Positions 8,006-17,003 of a DNA stretch of 64,000 nt are shown here, one piece after another. The notes below the pieces were generated by a model, which worked only from the letters and a program-made list of their open reading frames with translations, ran no database searches and was not told the DNA's origin. Position 1 is the stretch's first letter, and each line of letters starts with the position of its first letter. Source of the stretch: Chitinophaga pinensis (GTDB lineage Bacteria; Bacteroidota; Bacteroidia; M30B66); the NCBI GenBank assembly GCA_945883545.1, contig CAMCXT010000007.1:1-64000 (forward strand), read 5' to 3'. The translations under genes and the position numbers were made by a program.

Positions 8006-10262
8006 TGTTATGTGGAAAATTGCGAGTTCCGTTGTTGTAGCCATGTTCGTTTCTGGTTTTGGGCTTCAGGCGCAGAACCAAGACGCCGAAATTGAAGCTA
8101 TCCTCAAGCAAATGACCATCGAAGAGAAGGTTGGTCAGATGACACAATTAAACCTCGATGTTGTTGGAGAAGGAGGCATTTACAAACTCGTTGAGCCGCA
8201 TCATCTCGATCCAGTTAAGCTTCGTGAGGCCTTGGTGAAATACCATGTAGGATCGATTCTCAACTGCGGAGGACATGCTTATCCGCGCAAGCAATGGCTC
8301 GAAATTATTGGAGGAATTCAAGCTGTTGCACAGAAAGAAACCCGTTTGAAGATTCCTGTGGTTTATGGAATTGATGCCATCCATGGAGCCAATTATGTGA
8401 GTGGATCCACCTTGTTTCCCCAGCAAATCGCTCAGGCCGCCACATTTAATACTGAACTCACTTTCAATGCTTCAGAAATTACCGCATACGAAACCCGTTC
8501 GGCGGGCATGACTTGGAATTTTTCACCTGTGTTAGACGTGGCGCGCAATCCGCTGTGGTCGCGCGTTTTCGAAACGTATGGCGAAGATGCATTGGTGTGT
8601 TCTCGTTTTGGCGAAGCGGCCATTTTGGGTTATCAAGGCAAGCCGTCGAATGCGCCCATCGATGCAGTACATGTGGCAGCCTGCATGAAGCACTTCTTAG
8701 CCTACGGCGGAGCTAGAACCGGGAAAGACCGAACTCCAGTGTATTTGTCCGACATCCAATTGGAGGAACTTTATCTTCCATCTTTTCGCAAAGCAATTGA
8801 ATCGGGAGCACTTACATTGATGATCAATTCCGGTGAAATCAATGGTATTCCTGTTCATGCCAACAAGAAAATCCTCACCAATTTATTGCGCGATGAGCTC
8901 AAGTTTGAGGGTGTGGCTGTTACCGATTGGGAAGATGTGATGAAGTTGCAGCTCAACCACAAGGTAGCACCCAATCTCAAAGAAGCCACATTTATGGCAG
9001 TGGAAGCGGGCATCGACATGTGCATGGTTCCAAACGATTACGATTTCACGAAGTTGTTGATCGAATTGGTGAAAGAAGGCCGTATTGCAGAATCTCGTTT
9101 GGATGTTTCGGTGCGTCGCGTATTGAAGCTCAAGCAGAAATTGGGCATCTTGAAGAGCACGACGCTTCCAAAGGAAAAGGATTTCGAAAAATTTGCATCT
9201 GCAGTACACAGAGCCGCTGCCCGTAAAACAGCGGAAGAATCGATCACCTTACTCGAAAATCGCAATCAAACTCTTCCACTGAAGGCAAATCAGAAAATCT
9301 TCGTTACTGGTCCAGCAGCCAATTCTTTGAGCATGCTCAATGGTGCTTGGACGCGCACTTGGCAAGGCGTTGATACAATCTGGGATGATCAATCGAACAA
9401 CACCATCTTAGAAGCCATGCGTGCGGCATCGCCGAACGTGACGTATGCGGCAGGTTGCGGTATCGACACAGAACTGAACATCACCGAAGCCTTGAATATG
9501 GCTGGTCAGAGTGATGTGATTGTGGCTTGTATGGGAGAAAAACCATCTACCGAAAAGCCGGGCGACATTGAAGATTTATCCCTTTCTCGTGCTCAGCTCG
9601 ATTATGTGAAAGCGCTTCTCAAAATAGGCAAGCCCGTGGTTTTGGTACTTGTCGAAAACCGCCCTCGATTGGTGAACGAAATTGCTGATCAATGTGCTGC
9701 AGTCATCATGGCTTATCAACCTGGCGATACTGGCGGCGATGTGTTGGCGGATATCCTGATGGGCAAAGTAAATCCGAGTGGAAAATTACCAATCACCTAT
9801 CCGCGATTTAACCACAGCTTGATCTGGTACGACCACAAATACACTGAAACCTTCGATGAGAATTACGGCAACAAAGCCTTCAATCCACAATGGGAATTTG
9901 GGCATGGTTTGTCGTACAGCAACTTGGTGTATTCAGGTTTAACTGTTTCAAAATCAACCCTAACGGGAGATGAAGAGCTAACCGTTGAAGTAAAGATCAC
10001 GAACAATTCTAGCAGGGATGCCCGAGAAAGTGTACTGCTTTTTTCGCGCGATCATTTCGCGTCTGTCACACCATCGGTGAAAAAGCTACGCGATTTTACA
10101 AAGATCACAGTGAAAGCCGGGGAAACTCAAACTGTAAAATTTACCATCGATTCGAAAGACTTGAGTTTTGTTGGTGCTGATGGAAAATGGATTACAGAAC
10201 CTGGAGATTTCGACCTGATGATTGGAACACTTTCAACAACCTTGAAATACGTGCAGAAATGA
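7998..10262 (+). CDS. GH3 family beta-glucosidase, secreted
   Basis: 754 residues from ATG 7998 (an alternative ATG is at 8010); either start places a signal peptide (MWKIASSVVVAMFVSGFGLQAQ) at the N-terminus. The usual GH3 order is present: an N-terminal (beta/alpha)8 domain with KHFLAYGG and VAVTDWED (Asp310, the nucleophile in this family), an alpha/beta sandwich domain, and a C-terminal fibronectin III-like domain (ELTVEVKITNNSSRDARESVLLF). GH3 enzymes release terminal beta-linked glucose. The start overlaps the preceding lipoprotein gene and the stop overlaps the GH16 start, so the three are translationally coupled. With GH16 beside it, laminarin or mixed-linkage glucan is the likeliest substrate. 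Confidence 0.93.
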   Translation: MINVMWKIASSVVVAMFVSGFGLQAQNQDAEIEAILKQMTIEEKVGQMTQLNLDVVGEGGIYKLVEPHHLDPVKLREALVKYHVGSILNCGGHAYPRKQWLEIIGGIQAVAQKETRLKIPVVYGIDAIHGANYVSGSTLFPQQIAQAATFNTELTFNASEITAYETRSAGMTWNFSPVLDVARNPLWSRVFETYGEDALVCSRFGEAAILGYQGKPSNAPIDAVHVAACMKHFLAYGGARTGKDRTPVYLSDIQLEELYLPSFRKAIESGALTLMINSGEINGIPVHANKKILTNLLRDELKFEGVAVTDWEDVMKLQLNHKVAPNLKEATFMAVEAGIDMCMVPNDYDFTKLLIELVKEGRIAESRLDVSVRRVLKLKQKLGILKSTTLPKEKDFEKFASAVHRAAARKTAEESITLLENRNQTLPLKANQKIFVTGPAANSLSMLNGAWTRTWQGVDTIWDDQSNNTILEAMRAASPNVTYAAGCGIDTELNITEALNMAGQSDVIVACMGEKPSTEKPGDIEDLSLSRAQLDYVKALLKIGKPVVLVLVENRPRLVNEIADQCAAVIMAYQPGDTGGDVLADILMGKVNPSGKLPITYPRFNHSLIWYDHKYTETFDENYGNKAFNPQWEFGHGLSYSNLVYSGLTVSKSTLTGDEELTVEVKITNNSSRDARESVLLFSRDHFASVTPSVKKLRDFTKITVKAGETQTVKFTIDSKDLSFVGADGKWITEPGDFDLMIGTLSTTLKYVQK

Positions 10263-11086
10263 AAATGAAGTCGGCAATTTTATGGATGTTTTTGGGGCTG
10301 ATGCTATCGGCCTGTAAGCAATCGGATCCTGAAGATGTGCTTGGTCGCGACAAAGACGTGGTAACCTTTTCGGGCCGCAAATGGGACATCAAATCAGGCT
10401 ACAATGGACCTGGTCCTAACACCTTTTCGAAAGATTATGAAAATGTGTGGCTTGATGAGAAAGGCTATCTGCACATGGCCATAACCAAGCACGATGACGG
10501 CAATTGGTATTCATCTGAGGTAATTTCTCAAGACAATCTCGGTTACGGAACCTACGCATTTACGATTCAAGGAAATCCTTTGGAATTTGCGAGCAACGTA
10601 GTGCTGGGTTTGTTCACTTGGGACAATAACTCGTTTTTCGAGCAGGCGAATAGTGAGGTTGACATTGAATTCTCAAAATGGGGAATTGCTTCAGATAGAA
10701 ACCCACTCACGACTTCCGTTCAACCGGTATTTTTCGGCACCTATTACGCGGAACGCAGCAAACAGCACGTGATCGACTCTACGCTGATTCAAGGCGTTTC
10801 AACACATATTTTCACATGGACCGACACCTTGATCACCTGGAAGAGTTTCCGTGGTGAGGATTGGCGCAATGCGACCCCATTCACCACTTGGCAATTTGAT
10901 TTAGACCATCCACCGAGAATTAAGGAAGAAAACGGCAATCAATCGGCTCCCATTGTGATTCCAGCACCAGGTGCAACTACCAATGCACGCATCAATTTCT
11001 GGACATTAACCAATGTTGCCCAAGGCCCGAGCAATGGCAAGAACCATGAAATTGTGATTCGTAAGTTTGAGTATGTGCCTTTATAA
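10259..11086 (+). CDS. GH16-like lipoprotein endo-beta-glucanase
   Basis: 275 residues from ATG 10259, which overlaps the GH3 stop as ATGA; a second ATG lies two codons on. A lipobox (LMLSAC) makes it a lipoprotein, so it is probably surface-anchored. The GH16 catalytic line reads SEVDIEFSKWG with Glu133, Asp135 and Glu137 in the E-x-D-x-E spacing used by lichenase-like members; Glu133 would be the nucleophile and Glu137 the acid/base. Flanking GH16 features (W-rich strands, EVISQDNLGYGTYAFTIQG) are also present. It would make the first endo cuts in a beta-1,3 or beta-1,3/1,4-glucan for GH3 to finish. It is the last gene of the operon. Confidence 0.85.
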   Translation: MKMKSAILWMFLGLMLSACKQSDPEDVLGRDKDVVTFSGRKWDIKSGYNGPGPNTFSKDYENVWLDEKGYLHMAITKHDDGNWYSSEVISQDNLGYGTYAFTIQGNPLEFASNVVLGLFTWDNNSFFEQANSEVDIEFSKWGIASDRNPLTTSVQPVFFGTYYAERSKQHVIDSTLIQGVSTHIFTWTDTLITWKSFRGEDWRNATPFTTWQFDLDHPPRIKEENGNQSAPIVIPAPGATTNARINFWTLTNVAQGPSNGKNHEIVIRKFEYVPL

Positions 11087-11125
11087 GGCCAAGTCATTTT
11101 TGTAGCCTCGGAATTTACTCCAGGA

Positions 11126-11719
11126 TTACTTAAAAAAATGCTTCTGGTAGATAATGAAAACGCCAACTCCAGTTGAGATTGAGGCGTCGGCAAAATTAAA
11201 TACAGGACTAAAAAACGTAAAGAATTCCCCACCCCATAAAGGGACCCATTCAGGCAAATACGTTTCAACAATTGGGAAATAGAACATGTCTACTACCAAG
11301 CCATGTAGGAAAGTTCCGTAACCGCCTTCAGCGGGGAACATTGTAGCCACTTGCGCAATGCTATCGTTGAAGATGAGGCCATAAAACATACAATCTATGA
11401 TGTTTCCAATGGCGCCTGCGAGAATCAATGAAAATGCAAGTACAAGTCCTTTGTGAAGTTTGTTTTGCTTAACCTGCTTGAAAAAGAAATAGGTCATCAC
11501 GCCAACCACAACAATCCTGAAGAGACTTAAGAAGAGTTTTCCATACTCTCCTCCAAACTCAAGTCCGAAGGCCATTCCGTTGTTTTCAACGAAAGCAAGG
11601 TAGAACCAATCCCCAGAAACACGAATCGATTCTCCCAGCATCATGTGGGTTTTGATCCAGATTTTGAGGATTTGGTCGATCAGCAGAACGACCAAAATGA
11701 TGATTAGCGGCTTTTTCAA
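11126..11719 (-). CDS. lspA: lipoprotein signal peptidase (signal peptidase II)
   Basis: 197 residues with four hydrophobic segments. The two aspartic-protease motifs of the family are visible: GNIIDC (Asp109) and FNFADAS (Asp178). LspA removes the signal peptide from diacylated prolipoproteins in the inner membrane; the lipobox proteins in this window would be clients. It is longer than the E. coli enzyme because of an insert (residues about 115-165) between the catalytic motifs, as is common in Bacteroidota. It is the third gene of a minus-strand operon ileS-dksA-lspA and converges with the carbohydrate operon across a 39-base gap in which I see no clear terminator. Confidence 0.96.
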   Translation of the reverse strand: MKKPLIIILVVLLIDQILKIWIKTHMMLGESIRVSGDWFYLAFVENNGMAFGLEFGGEYGKLFLSLFRIVVVGVMTYFFFKQVKQNKLHKGLVLAFSLILAGAIGNIIDCMFYGLIFNDSIAQVATMFPAEGGYGTFLHGLVVDMFYFPIVETYLPEWVPLWGGEFFTFFSPVFNFADASISTGVGVFIIYQKHFFK

Positions 11720-11756
11720 GATATTCCGAAACGAAGATTGTACCTAAGTGTCGGAA

Positions 11757-12137
11757 TTATTGCATGTTTTTCGCTTCGATGCTCAAAGTAGCATGTGGAA
11801 CAACGCGAAGACGCTCTTTAGGGATAAGCTTTCCGGTTACGCGGCAAATTCCGTATGTGTTGTTCTGAATGCGAATCATTGCAGCCTCTAAGTTCTCAAT
11901 GAACTTCTTTTGGCGAGCCGCAAGCTGACCTGTTTCTTCTTTCGATAACACATCCGAACCTTCTTCTAACAACTTAAAAGTTGGTGAAGTATCATCGGTT
12001 CCATGGTCATCTTTATTTGAGAATGCATTCTTCAATAACTCATAATCCTTGCGGGCTTCGTCGAGTTTTTTCTCAATAATATCTTTGAATTCCTGAAGTT
12101 CTTCAGGTGAGTAACGTGTTTTTTCCTGTTGACTCAT
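11757..12137 (-). CDS. DksA/TraR-type regulator with degenerate zinc finger
   Basis: 126 residues: an N-terminal coiled coil (about 10-85, with the acidic turn near NKDDHGTDDTSP that in DksA reaches into the RNA polymerase secondary channel) and the C-terminal element NTYGICRVTGKLIPKERL...VVPHATLSIEAK. In DksA this element binds zinc through four Cys; here only one Cys remains and other positions hold Thr, His and Ser, so zinc binding is doubtful. This one-Cys form is, to my knowledge, usual for Bacteroidota relatives. It lies 2 bases after ileS, in the order ileS-dksA-lspA. A role in stringent-type control of transcription is inferred from family. Confidence 0.85.
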   Translation of the reverse strand: MSQQEKTRYSPEELQEFKDIIEKKLDEARKDYELLKNAFSNKDDHGTDDTSPTFKLLEEGSDVLSKEETGQLAARQKKFIENLEAAMIRIQNNTYGICRVTGKLIPKERLRVVPHATLSIEAKNMQ

Positions 12138-12139
12138 GA

Positions 12140-15100
12140 CTAGTTCGTTTTTGTAATTGCTAATTGGGTGGTTAGTTCTTCGGTTAGTTCAACCTGAACA
12201 GCACCTAAAATCTCATCAACACTTGATAGTTCAAGGGTGTTTCCTAAGGTTTCGGCGCAAATATAGGCCTTATTATTCTCTACTGCAGCGGTTAGCTCTG
12301 GATGGTTTTTCACAATAATATCAATACGATCAGTTACCTCCAAGCCACTGGTTTTTCTAAGATTTTGGATTTTATTCACAAGTTCACGCGCCAATCCTTC
12401 TTCTTTTAATGATGCATCAATCGTTACATCGAGTGCTACTGTATAGGCACCTTCGGCAGCAACCAACCAGCCTGGAATATCTTCGGTAAGAATCTCCACA
12501 TCAGTTCTGCTCACCATCACCGTTTCGCCATTGAGCTCCAAAGCAATCTCTCCGTTTTTCTGGAGTTCATTGATCTCTGATGCACTAAACTGCTGTAAAC
12601 GCGCGGCTGCTTCTTTCATCATTTTTCCGAATTTCGGTCCTAGGGCTTTAAAATCTGGACGAATTTTCTTCACAATCATCGCCGCGTCCTCACCTACATA
12701 CTCCAAATGCTTAACATTTGTTTCGTTCAGAATCAACAACTTAACTTCTTCTAATTGTTCACGAATTCTGGCGTCCATCACCGGAACCATAATCTTACCT
12801 AACGGTTGTCGTACGCGGATGTTGCTCTTCTTTCTTAACGACAAAACCATCGAAGTAATCCGTTGAGCCATCTCCATTCTTTCCTCAGCAGCTTCATCAA
12901 TTAGTGAAGCATTCGAAACTGCCCAATGGCTCAAATGCACCGACTCAGCTTCCAATTCAGGGTAGCCTTCAAAGCCTGTTTCAACCAACGAATTTCTTAG
13001 GTTTCTATACAACCAATCGCCGAAGAATGGCGCCACAGGACTCATCAATTGAGCAACGATGCGCAAACATTCAAACAAAGTGTCGTAAGCAGCTTGTTTG
13101 TCTTCAGAGCTTTCACTTTTCCAGAATCTTCTGCGGCCCAAACGAACGTACCAATTACTTAATTGCTCCTGCACGAAATCTTCGATTGCTCTAACAGCAG
13201 GTGTTGGGTCGTAATCGTCGTAACGCTCTGTACAAAGCTTCACCAGGCTGTTTAAGCGCGATAAAATCCAACGATCGAGCGGGCTTCTTTCCGCAAGCGG
13301 GATAGCATTGGAGTGGCTCGGTTTGTAGCCGTCGATATTGGCATACATCGCGAAGAAATTGTAGGTGTTGTAAAGTGTTCCAAAGAATTTACGCTGAACT
13401 TCAGCAATCCCTTCTTCGTTGAAACGCAAATTGTCCCATGGTTGAGCATTGCCGATCATATACCAGCGTGTGGCATCAGCTCCGTATTGTGGTAAGGTCA
13501 CAAAAGGATCCACTGCATTTCCAAGGCGTTTCGACATTTTGTTGCCGTTCTTGTCGAGCACTAAGCCGTTCGAAACCACATTTTTGAAAGCAACACTATC
13601 GAAGCACATCACCGAAATTGCGTGAAGTGTAAAGAACCATCCACGGGTTTGGTCTACTCCTTCTGCAATAAAATCGGCAGGGAAGAGGCTTTTCTCTGCT
13701 GGTGCAGCTGGTTTCCCATCGCCATCAACATCGGCAAATGGATAAAACTCACGGTTTTCAAATGGGAAGTGGTGCTGCGCATAAGGCATTGCTCCCGAAT
13801 CAAACCACACATCGATCAAGTCCGACTCTCGACGCATCGGTTTCCCAGAGGGAGAAACCAAAATGATGTCGTCGGCATAAGGTCGATGCAAATCGAATTT
13901 TGTGTAGTTCTCGTTCGACATATTGCCTGGCACGAAACCTTTGAGTGGGTGTTCCTGCATCAAGCCCGCTTCAACAGCTTTTGTTGCTTCGTTGAAAAGT
14001 TGCTCAACTGAACCAATACAGATCGTTTCAGAATGGTCGTCGGTGCTCCACAATGGGAGAGGAATTCCCCAATAACGTGAGCGACTTAAGTTCCAATCTT
14101 GCAGGTTCTCAAGCCAATTTCCAAAGCGTCCTGTTCCAGTGCTTTCTGGCCTCCAACCGATGGTTTTATTGAGTTCTATCAATCGGTCTTTTGCTGCAGT
14201 ACTCTTCACAAACCAACTATCAAGCGGATAGTATAAAATCGGCTTATCGGTTCTCCAGCAATGCGGATAAGTGTGTTCGTACTTCTCGATTTTGAAGGCC
14301 TTACCTTCGGTTTTGAGTTTCAGAGCAATCCGTTCGTCAACGCTCAAGTATTTGTCGAGGGCAGGAATAATATGGCGCAAACGTTCCTGCTGAAGGGCAA
14401 GCTGTTGTTGCTTTTCGTCCTCGTTGAGGTACTGTTCTTTCACGTATTCACCAGCAAATCCGAACACGGTGTCGTTGACTTCGTTCACAAAACGACCTTG
14501 TAAATCTACCAATGTGAGTGATCCAATGCCGTGTTGGCGCGCTACTTTAAAGTCGTCTGCTCCAAATGATGGGGCAGTGTGCACAATCCCAGTTCCATCT
14601 TCGGTAGTCACGAAATCGCCCGTGATCACCTTGAAAGCATCACCATCGGTAGGTTGTGCAAATGGCAACAACTGCTCGTAACGAAGCCCTTCCAATTCTG
14701 CTCCAGAAAATTCTCCAAGCACTTCAAATGGAACCACTTTGTCGCCTGCTTTGTAGTCGCTGAGGGGTAAATCGGCGTTCTTGTCGGAGAAGTATTTCCC
14801 CATAAGCTCTTTCGCCAAGATCACACAAACTGGCGTGTGAACGTATGGGTTAAACGATTTCACCAATACGTAACGGATGTTCTTTCCAACGGTTAACGCG
14901 GTGTTCGAAGGCAAGGTCCAAGGTGTGGTCGTCCATGCGAGGAACGAAATTGGTTCGTTGATCAATGCTCCAAAAACCTGTTGGGCTTTTTCATCCTTCA
15001 AAAGCGAAAACTGCGCAACAATGGTTGAATCCTTCACATCTTTGTAGGTGCCAGGCATGTTCAACTCGTGCGAACTGAGGCCTGTTCCTGCAGCTGGCGA

Positions 15101-15643
15101 ATACGGTTGAATCGTATAGCCTTTGTAAAGCAATCCTTTGTCGAAAAGGCGTTTGAGCAACCACCAAACCGACTCGATGTATTTGTTGTCGTAGGTAACA
15201 TATGGGTTCTCCATGTCCACCCAATAGCCCATTTGACGAGTAAGGTCGTTCCAAATGCCGGTAAATTTCATGACATCTTCGCGGCAAGCTTGGTTGTACT
15301 CCTCGATAGTGAGTGTTTTGCCAATGTCTTCTTTGGTGATGCCTAATTTTTTCTCTACACCAAGTTCAACTGGAAGCCCGTGTGTGTCCCAGCCAGCCTT
15401 GCGTTTTACTTGAAAGCCACGAAGCGTTTTATATCTACAGAACATGTCTTTGATGGTTCGAGCCATCACGTGGTGAATGCCTGGTAATCCATTGGCTGAT
15501 GGAGGACCTTCGTAGAAGTTAAAAGATGGTGCACCCTCGCGGGTTGAAACCGATTTTTCAAATATCTGGTTTTCTTCCCACCACTGAAGTACCTCGTCGG
15601 ATATTGCCGGAAGGTTTAAATGCTTATATTCAGGATATAACAT
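12140..15643 (-). CDS. ileS: isoleucyl-tRNA synthetase, type 2 with GXHH signature
   Basis: 1167 residues, a class Ia synthetase that charges tRNA-Ile and edits valine in its CP1 domain. The adenylate motif that is HxGH in most class I enzymes reads PPSANGLPGIHHV, that is G-I-H-H; the second motif is KMSKR. The rearranged GXHH form is documented in a subset of type 2 IleRS enzymes, where it gives very high mupirocin resistance. The C-terminal region has the long tail of type 2 enzymes. It is the first gene of the operon with the DksA-like gene and lspA; a TATCTTTG promoter box lies 26 bases upstream of the ATG. Confidence 0.97.
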   Translation of the reverse strand: MLYPEYKHLNLPAISDEVLQWWEENQIFEKSVSTREGAPSFNFYEGPPSANGLPGIHHVMARTIKDMFCRYKTLRGFQVKRKAGWDTHGLPVELGVEKKLGITKEDIGKTLTIEEYNQACREDVMKFTGIWNDLTRQMGYWVDMENPYVTYDNKYIESVWWLLKRLFDKGLLYKGYTIQPYSPAAGTGLSSHELNMPGTYKDVKDSTIVAQFSLLKDEKAQQVFGALINEPISFLAWTTTPWTLPSNTALTVGKNIRYVLVKSFNPYVHTPVCVILAKELMGKYFSDKNADLPLSDYKAGDKVVPFEVLGEFSGAELEGLRYEQLLPFAQPTDGDAFKVITGDFVTTEDGTGIVHTAPSFGADDFKVARQHGIGSLTLVDLQGRFVNEVNDTVFGFAGEYVKEQYLNEDEKQQQLALQQERLRHIIPALDKYLSVDERIALKLKTEGKAFKIEKYEHTYPHCWRTDKPILYYPLDSWFVKSTAAKDRLIELNKTIGWRPESTGTGRFGNWLENLQDWNLSRSRYWGIPLPLWSTDDHSETICIGSVEQLFNEATKAVEAGLMQEHPLKGFVPGNMSNENYTKFDLHRPYADDIILVSPSGKPMRRESDLIDVWFDSGAMPYAQHHFPFENREFYPFADVDGDGKPAAPAEKSLFPADFIAEGVDQTRGWFFTLHAISVMCFDSVAFKNVVSNGLVLDKNGNKMSKRLGNAVDPFVTLPQYGADATRWYMIGNAQPWDNLRFNEEGIAEVQRKFFGTLYNTYNFFAMYANIDGYKPSHSNAIPLAERSPLDRWILSRLNSLVKLCTERYDDYDPTPAVRAIEDFVQEQLSNWYVRLGRRRFWKSESSEDKQAAYDTLFECLRIVAQLMSPVAPFFGDWLYRNLRNSLVETGFEGYPELEAESVHLSHWAVSNASLIDEAAEERMEMAQRITSMVLSLRKKSNIRVRQPLGKIMVPVMDARIREQLEEVKLLILNETNVKHLEYVGEDAAMIVKKIRPDFKALGPKFGKMMKEAAARLQQFSASEINELQKNGEIALELNGETVMVSRTDVEILTEDIPGWLVAAEGAYTVALDVTIDASLKEEGLARELVNKIQNLRKTSGLEVTDRIDIIVKNHPELTAAVENNKAYICAETLGNTLELSSVDEILGAVQVELTEELTTQLAITKTN

Positions 15644-15669
15644 GCTATTGCTGCAACTAAAAAAGTTGG

Positions 15670-15677
15670 CAAAGATA
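15670..15677 (-). promoter_or_regulatory. -7 promoter box of ileS operon
   Basis: The minus strand reads TATCTTTG, an exact match to the Bacteroidota consensus TAnnTTTG, 26 bases before the ileS start codon. No convincing TTTG element was found at the -33 position. Confidence 0.6.
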
Positions 15678-15851
15678 GTGGAAAACTAGAGCTTTTGGTT
15701 TGTTAAGAAAGGATGAACAAACTGTCAGATTTTCGGGCACTTAATGAACAATTGAAATTCGATTTTTTACGATTTCTAAATCTTCGAATACGAGCGTCAC
15801 AAGTGGTTAGTCGAAGCGAAATATTCAGATAAAATAAATTGCAGTGATCGA

Positions 15852-16826
15852 TTAACGAAGTTTTAGCTTTTGTCCAGCTTTAGGCTGATTTCCTTCTTCT
15901 AAATCATTCAGCGAGTACAAGCGACTGAGTTTAATCGCATACAATTGCGAGATTTCCTGCATTTTTTCACCAGCTTTCACGATGTGCGTTGCCTGTTGGG
16001 CTTTTCTTCTTTTGGGCTGGATGTAAACAGTTTCTCCAGCACGCAGTTTGGTCGAGCTTGGCAGGTTATTGTATTTGGGAAGCTGCCATTCCATTAAATC
16101 GAGCTCCTGTGCAATGGAGGAGAAAGTATCGCCCTCTTTGGCTACGACATATTGCACATCATTTCGAACAAAAATGGTCCGTTTGCCTTGTTTCTTCAGC
16201 TCAAAATCGGGTAAATCAGTGTCATCTGAATTCTTACTCCGTTTCTTGCCCGTTGAAGTGCTTACACTTGTTTTCGGCCTTTCATTACCTGCAACTGGTT
16301 CAACGTATTTGGGCGCCTTCCCAGGAGTATCTAGTTCTGAAAGATTGTTCTCTTCGATTGTTTTAATCAGCAGTGGTGCATATTTCGGATTGGTGGCATA
16401 ACCAGCCTTTTTCAATCCATGCGCCCAAGAACGATAATCATTTCTATCGTAGGTAAAGAGCTCAGCGTATCGCTGATTCTTCGTTAGAAATTTACTGTGG
16501 TCTTCATAAGAAGCGAGCACGGTTTCATATTTCCTGAAACATTCATTTTTCTCGTCATCGTCTTGAATGTAAGTTGGGCCTGTCCATTCCTTCTTACACT
16601 TAATGCCGAAGTGGTTTTTGGCTTCTTTCGCGAGAGGACTATTGCCCGACGAGGATTCTAAAATTCCTTGCGCCATTTTAATCGAAGCCGGAATGTTGTA
16701 TTGATTCATTTCTTCGATAGCGATACTGCTGTATAAATTGATATACTCTCGAGTTGTTTGCAGTTTTTGCGCAGGCAAGAATGTGCAAAGTGTGATGAAG
16801 TAAAGGAAAATAGCAGCTTGTTTCAT
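15852..16826 (-). CDS. secreted peptidoglycan glucosaminidase with two LysM domains
   Basis: 324 residues from the ATG at 16826, chosen because it begins a signal peptide (MKQAAIFLYFITLCTFLPAQ); the frame stays open 27 codons further upstream. Residues about 25-170 are a glucosaminidase domain (NIPASIKMAQGILESSSGNSPLA; the Glu in GILES is the catalytic residue of the family). After a linker come two LysM modules: YVVAKEGDTFSSIAQELDL and THIVKAGEKMQEISQLYAI. It probably cleaves glycan strands during cell-wall growth or separation. About 200 bases without a gene separate it from ileS, and it is divergent from queA. Confidence 0.9.
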   Translation of the reverse strand: MKQAAIFLYFITLCTFLPAQKLQTTREYINLYSSIAIEEMNQYNIPASIKMAQGILESSSGNSPLAKEAKNHFGIKCKKEWTGPTYIQDDDEKNECFRKYETVLASYEDHSKFLTKNQRYAELFTYDRNDYRSWAHGLKKAGYATNPKYAPLLIKTIEENNLSELDTPGKAPKYVEPVAGNERPKTSVSTSTGKKRSKNSDDTDLPDFELKKQGKRTIFVRNDVQYVVAKEGDTFSSIAQELDLMEWQLPKYNNLPSSTKLRAGETVYIQPKRRKAQQATHIVKAGEKMQEISQLYAIKLSRLYSLNDLEEGNQPKAGQKLKLR

Positions 16827-16967
16827 AGCGCAACAAATTTCTGTTTTTCGATGCATGAATAGTCTCAAAATACCAACAGTTGTTAACGAAGCAACGTGGA
16901 TTTCCAAGTATTCTTATTCATCCACAAGATATGCCCAAATGGATGCACCATTCGATCTCCTTTTTTA

Positions 16968-16975
16968 TACCTTTG
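16968..16975 (+). promoter_or_regulatory. -7 promoter box of queA
   Basis: TACCTTTG, an exact TAnnTTTG match, 28 bases before the queA ATG. It supports the start at 17004 rather than the upstream in-frame extension. Confidence 0.6.
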
Positions 16976-17003
16976 CGCCCTCATTTTTAACTACGGGCTT
17001 CCT

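Noticed and set aside
16827-16907. Longer N-terminus for the glucosaminidase
   Set aside because: The extra 27 residues would bury the signal peptide; ATG 16826 places it at the front.
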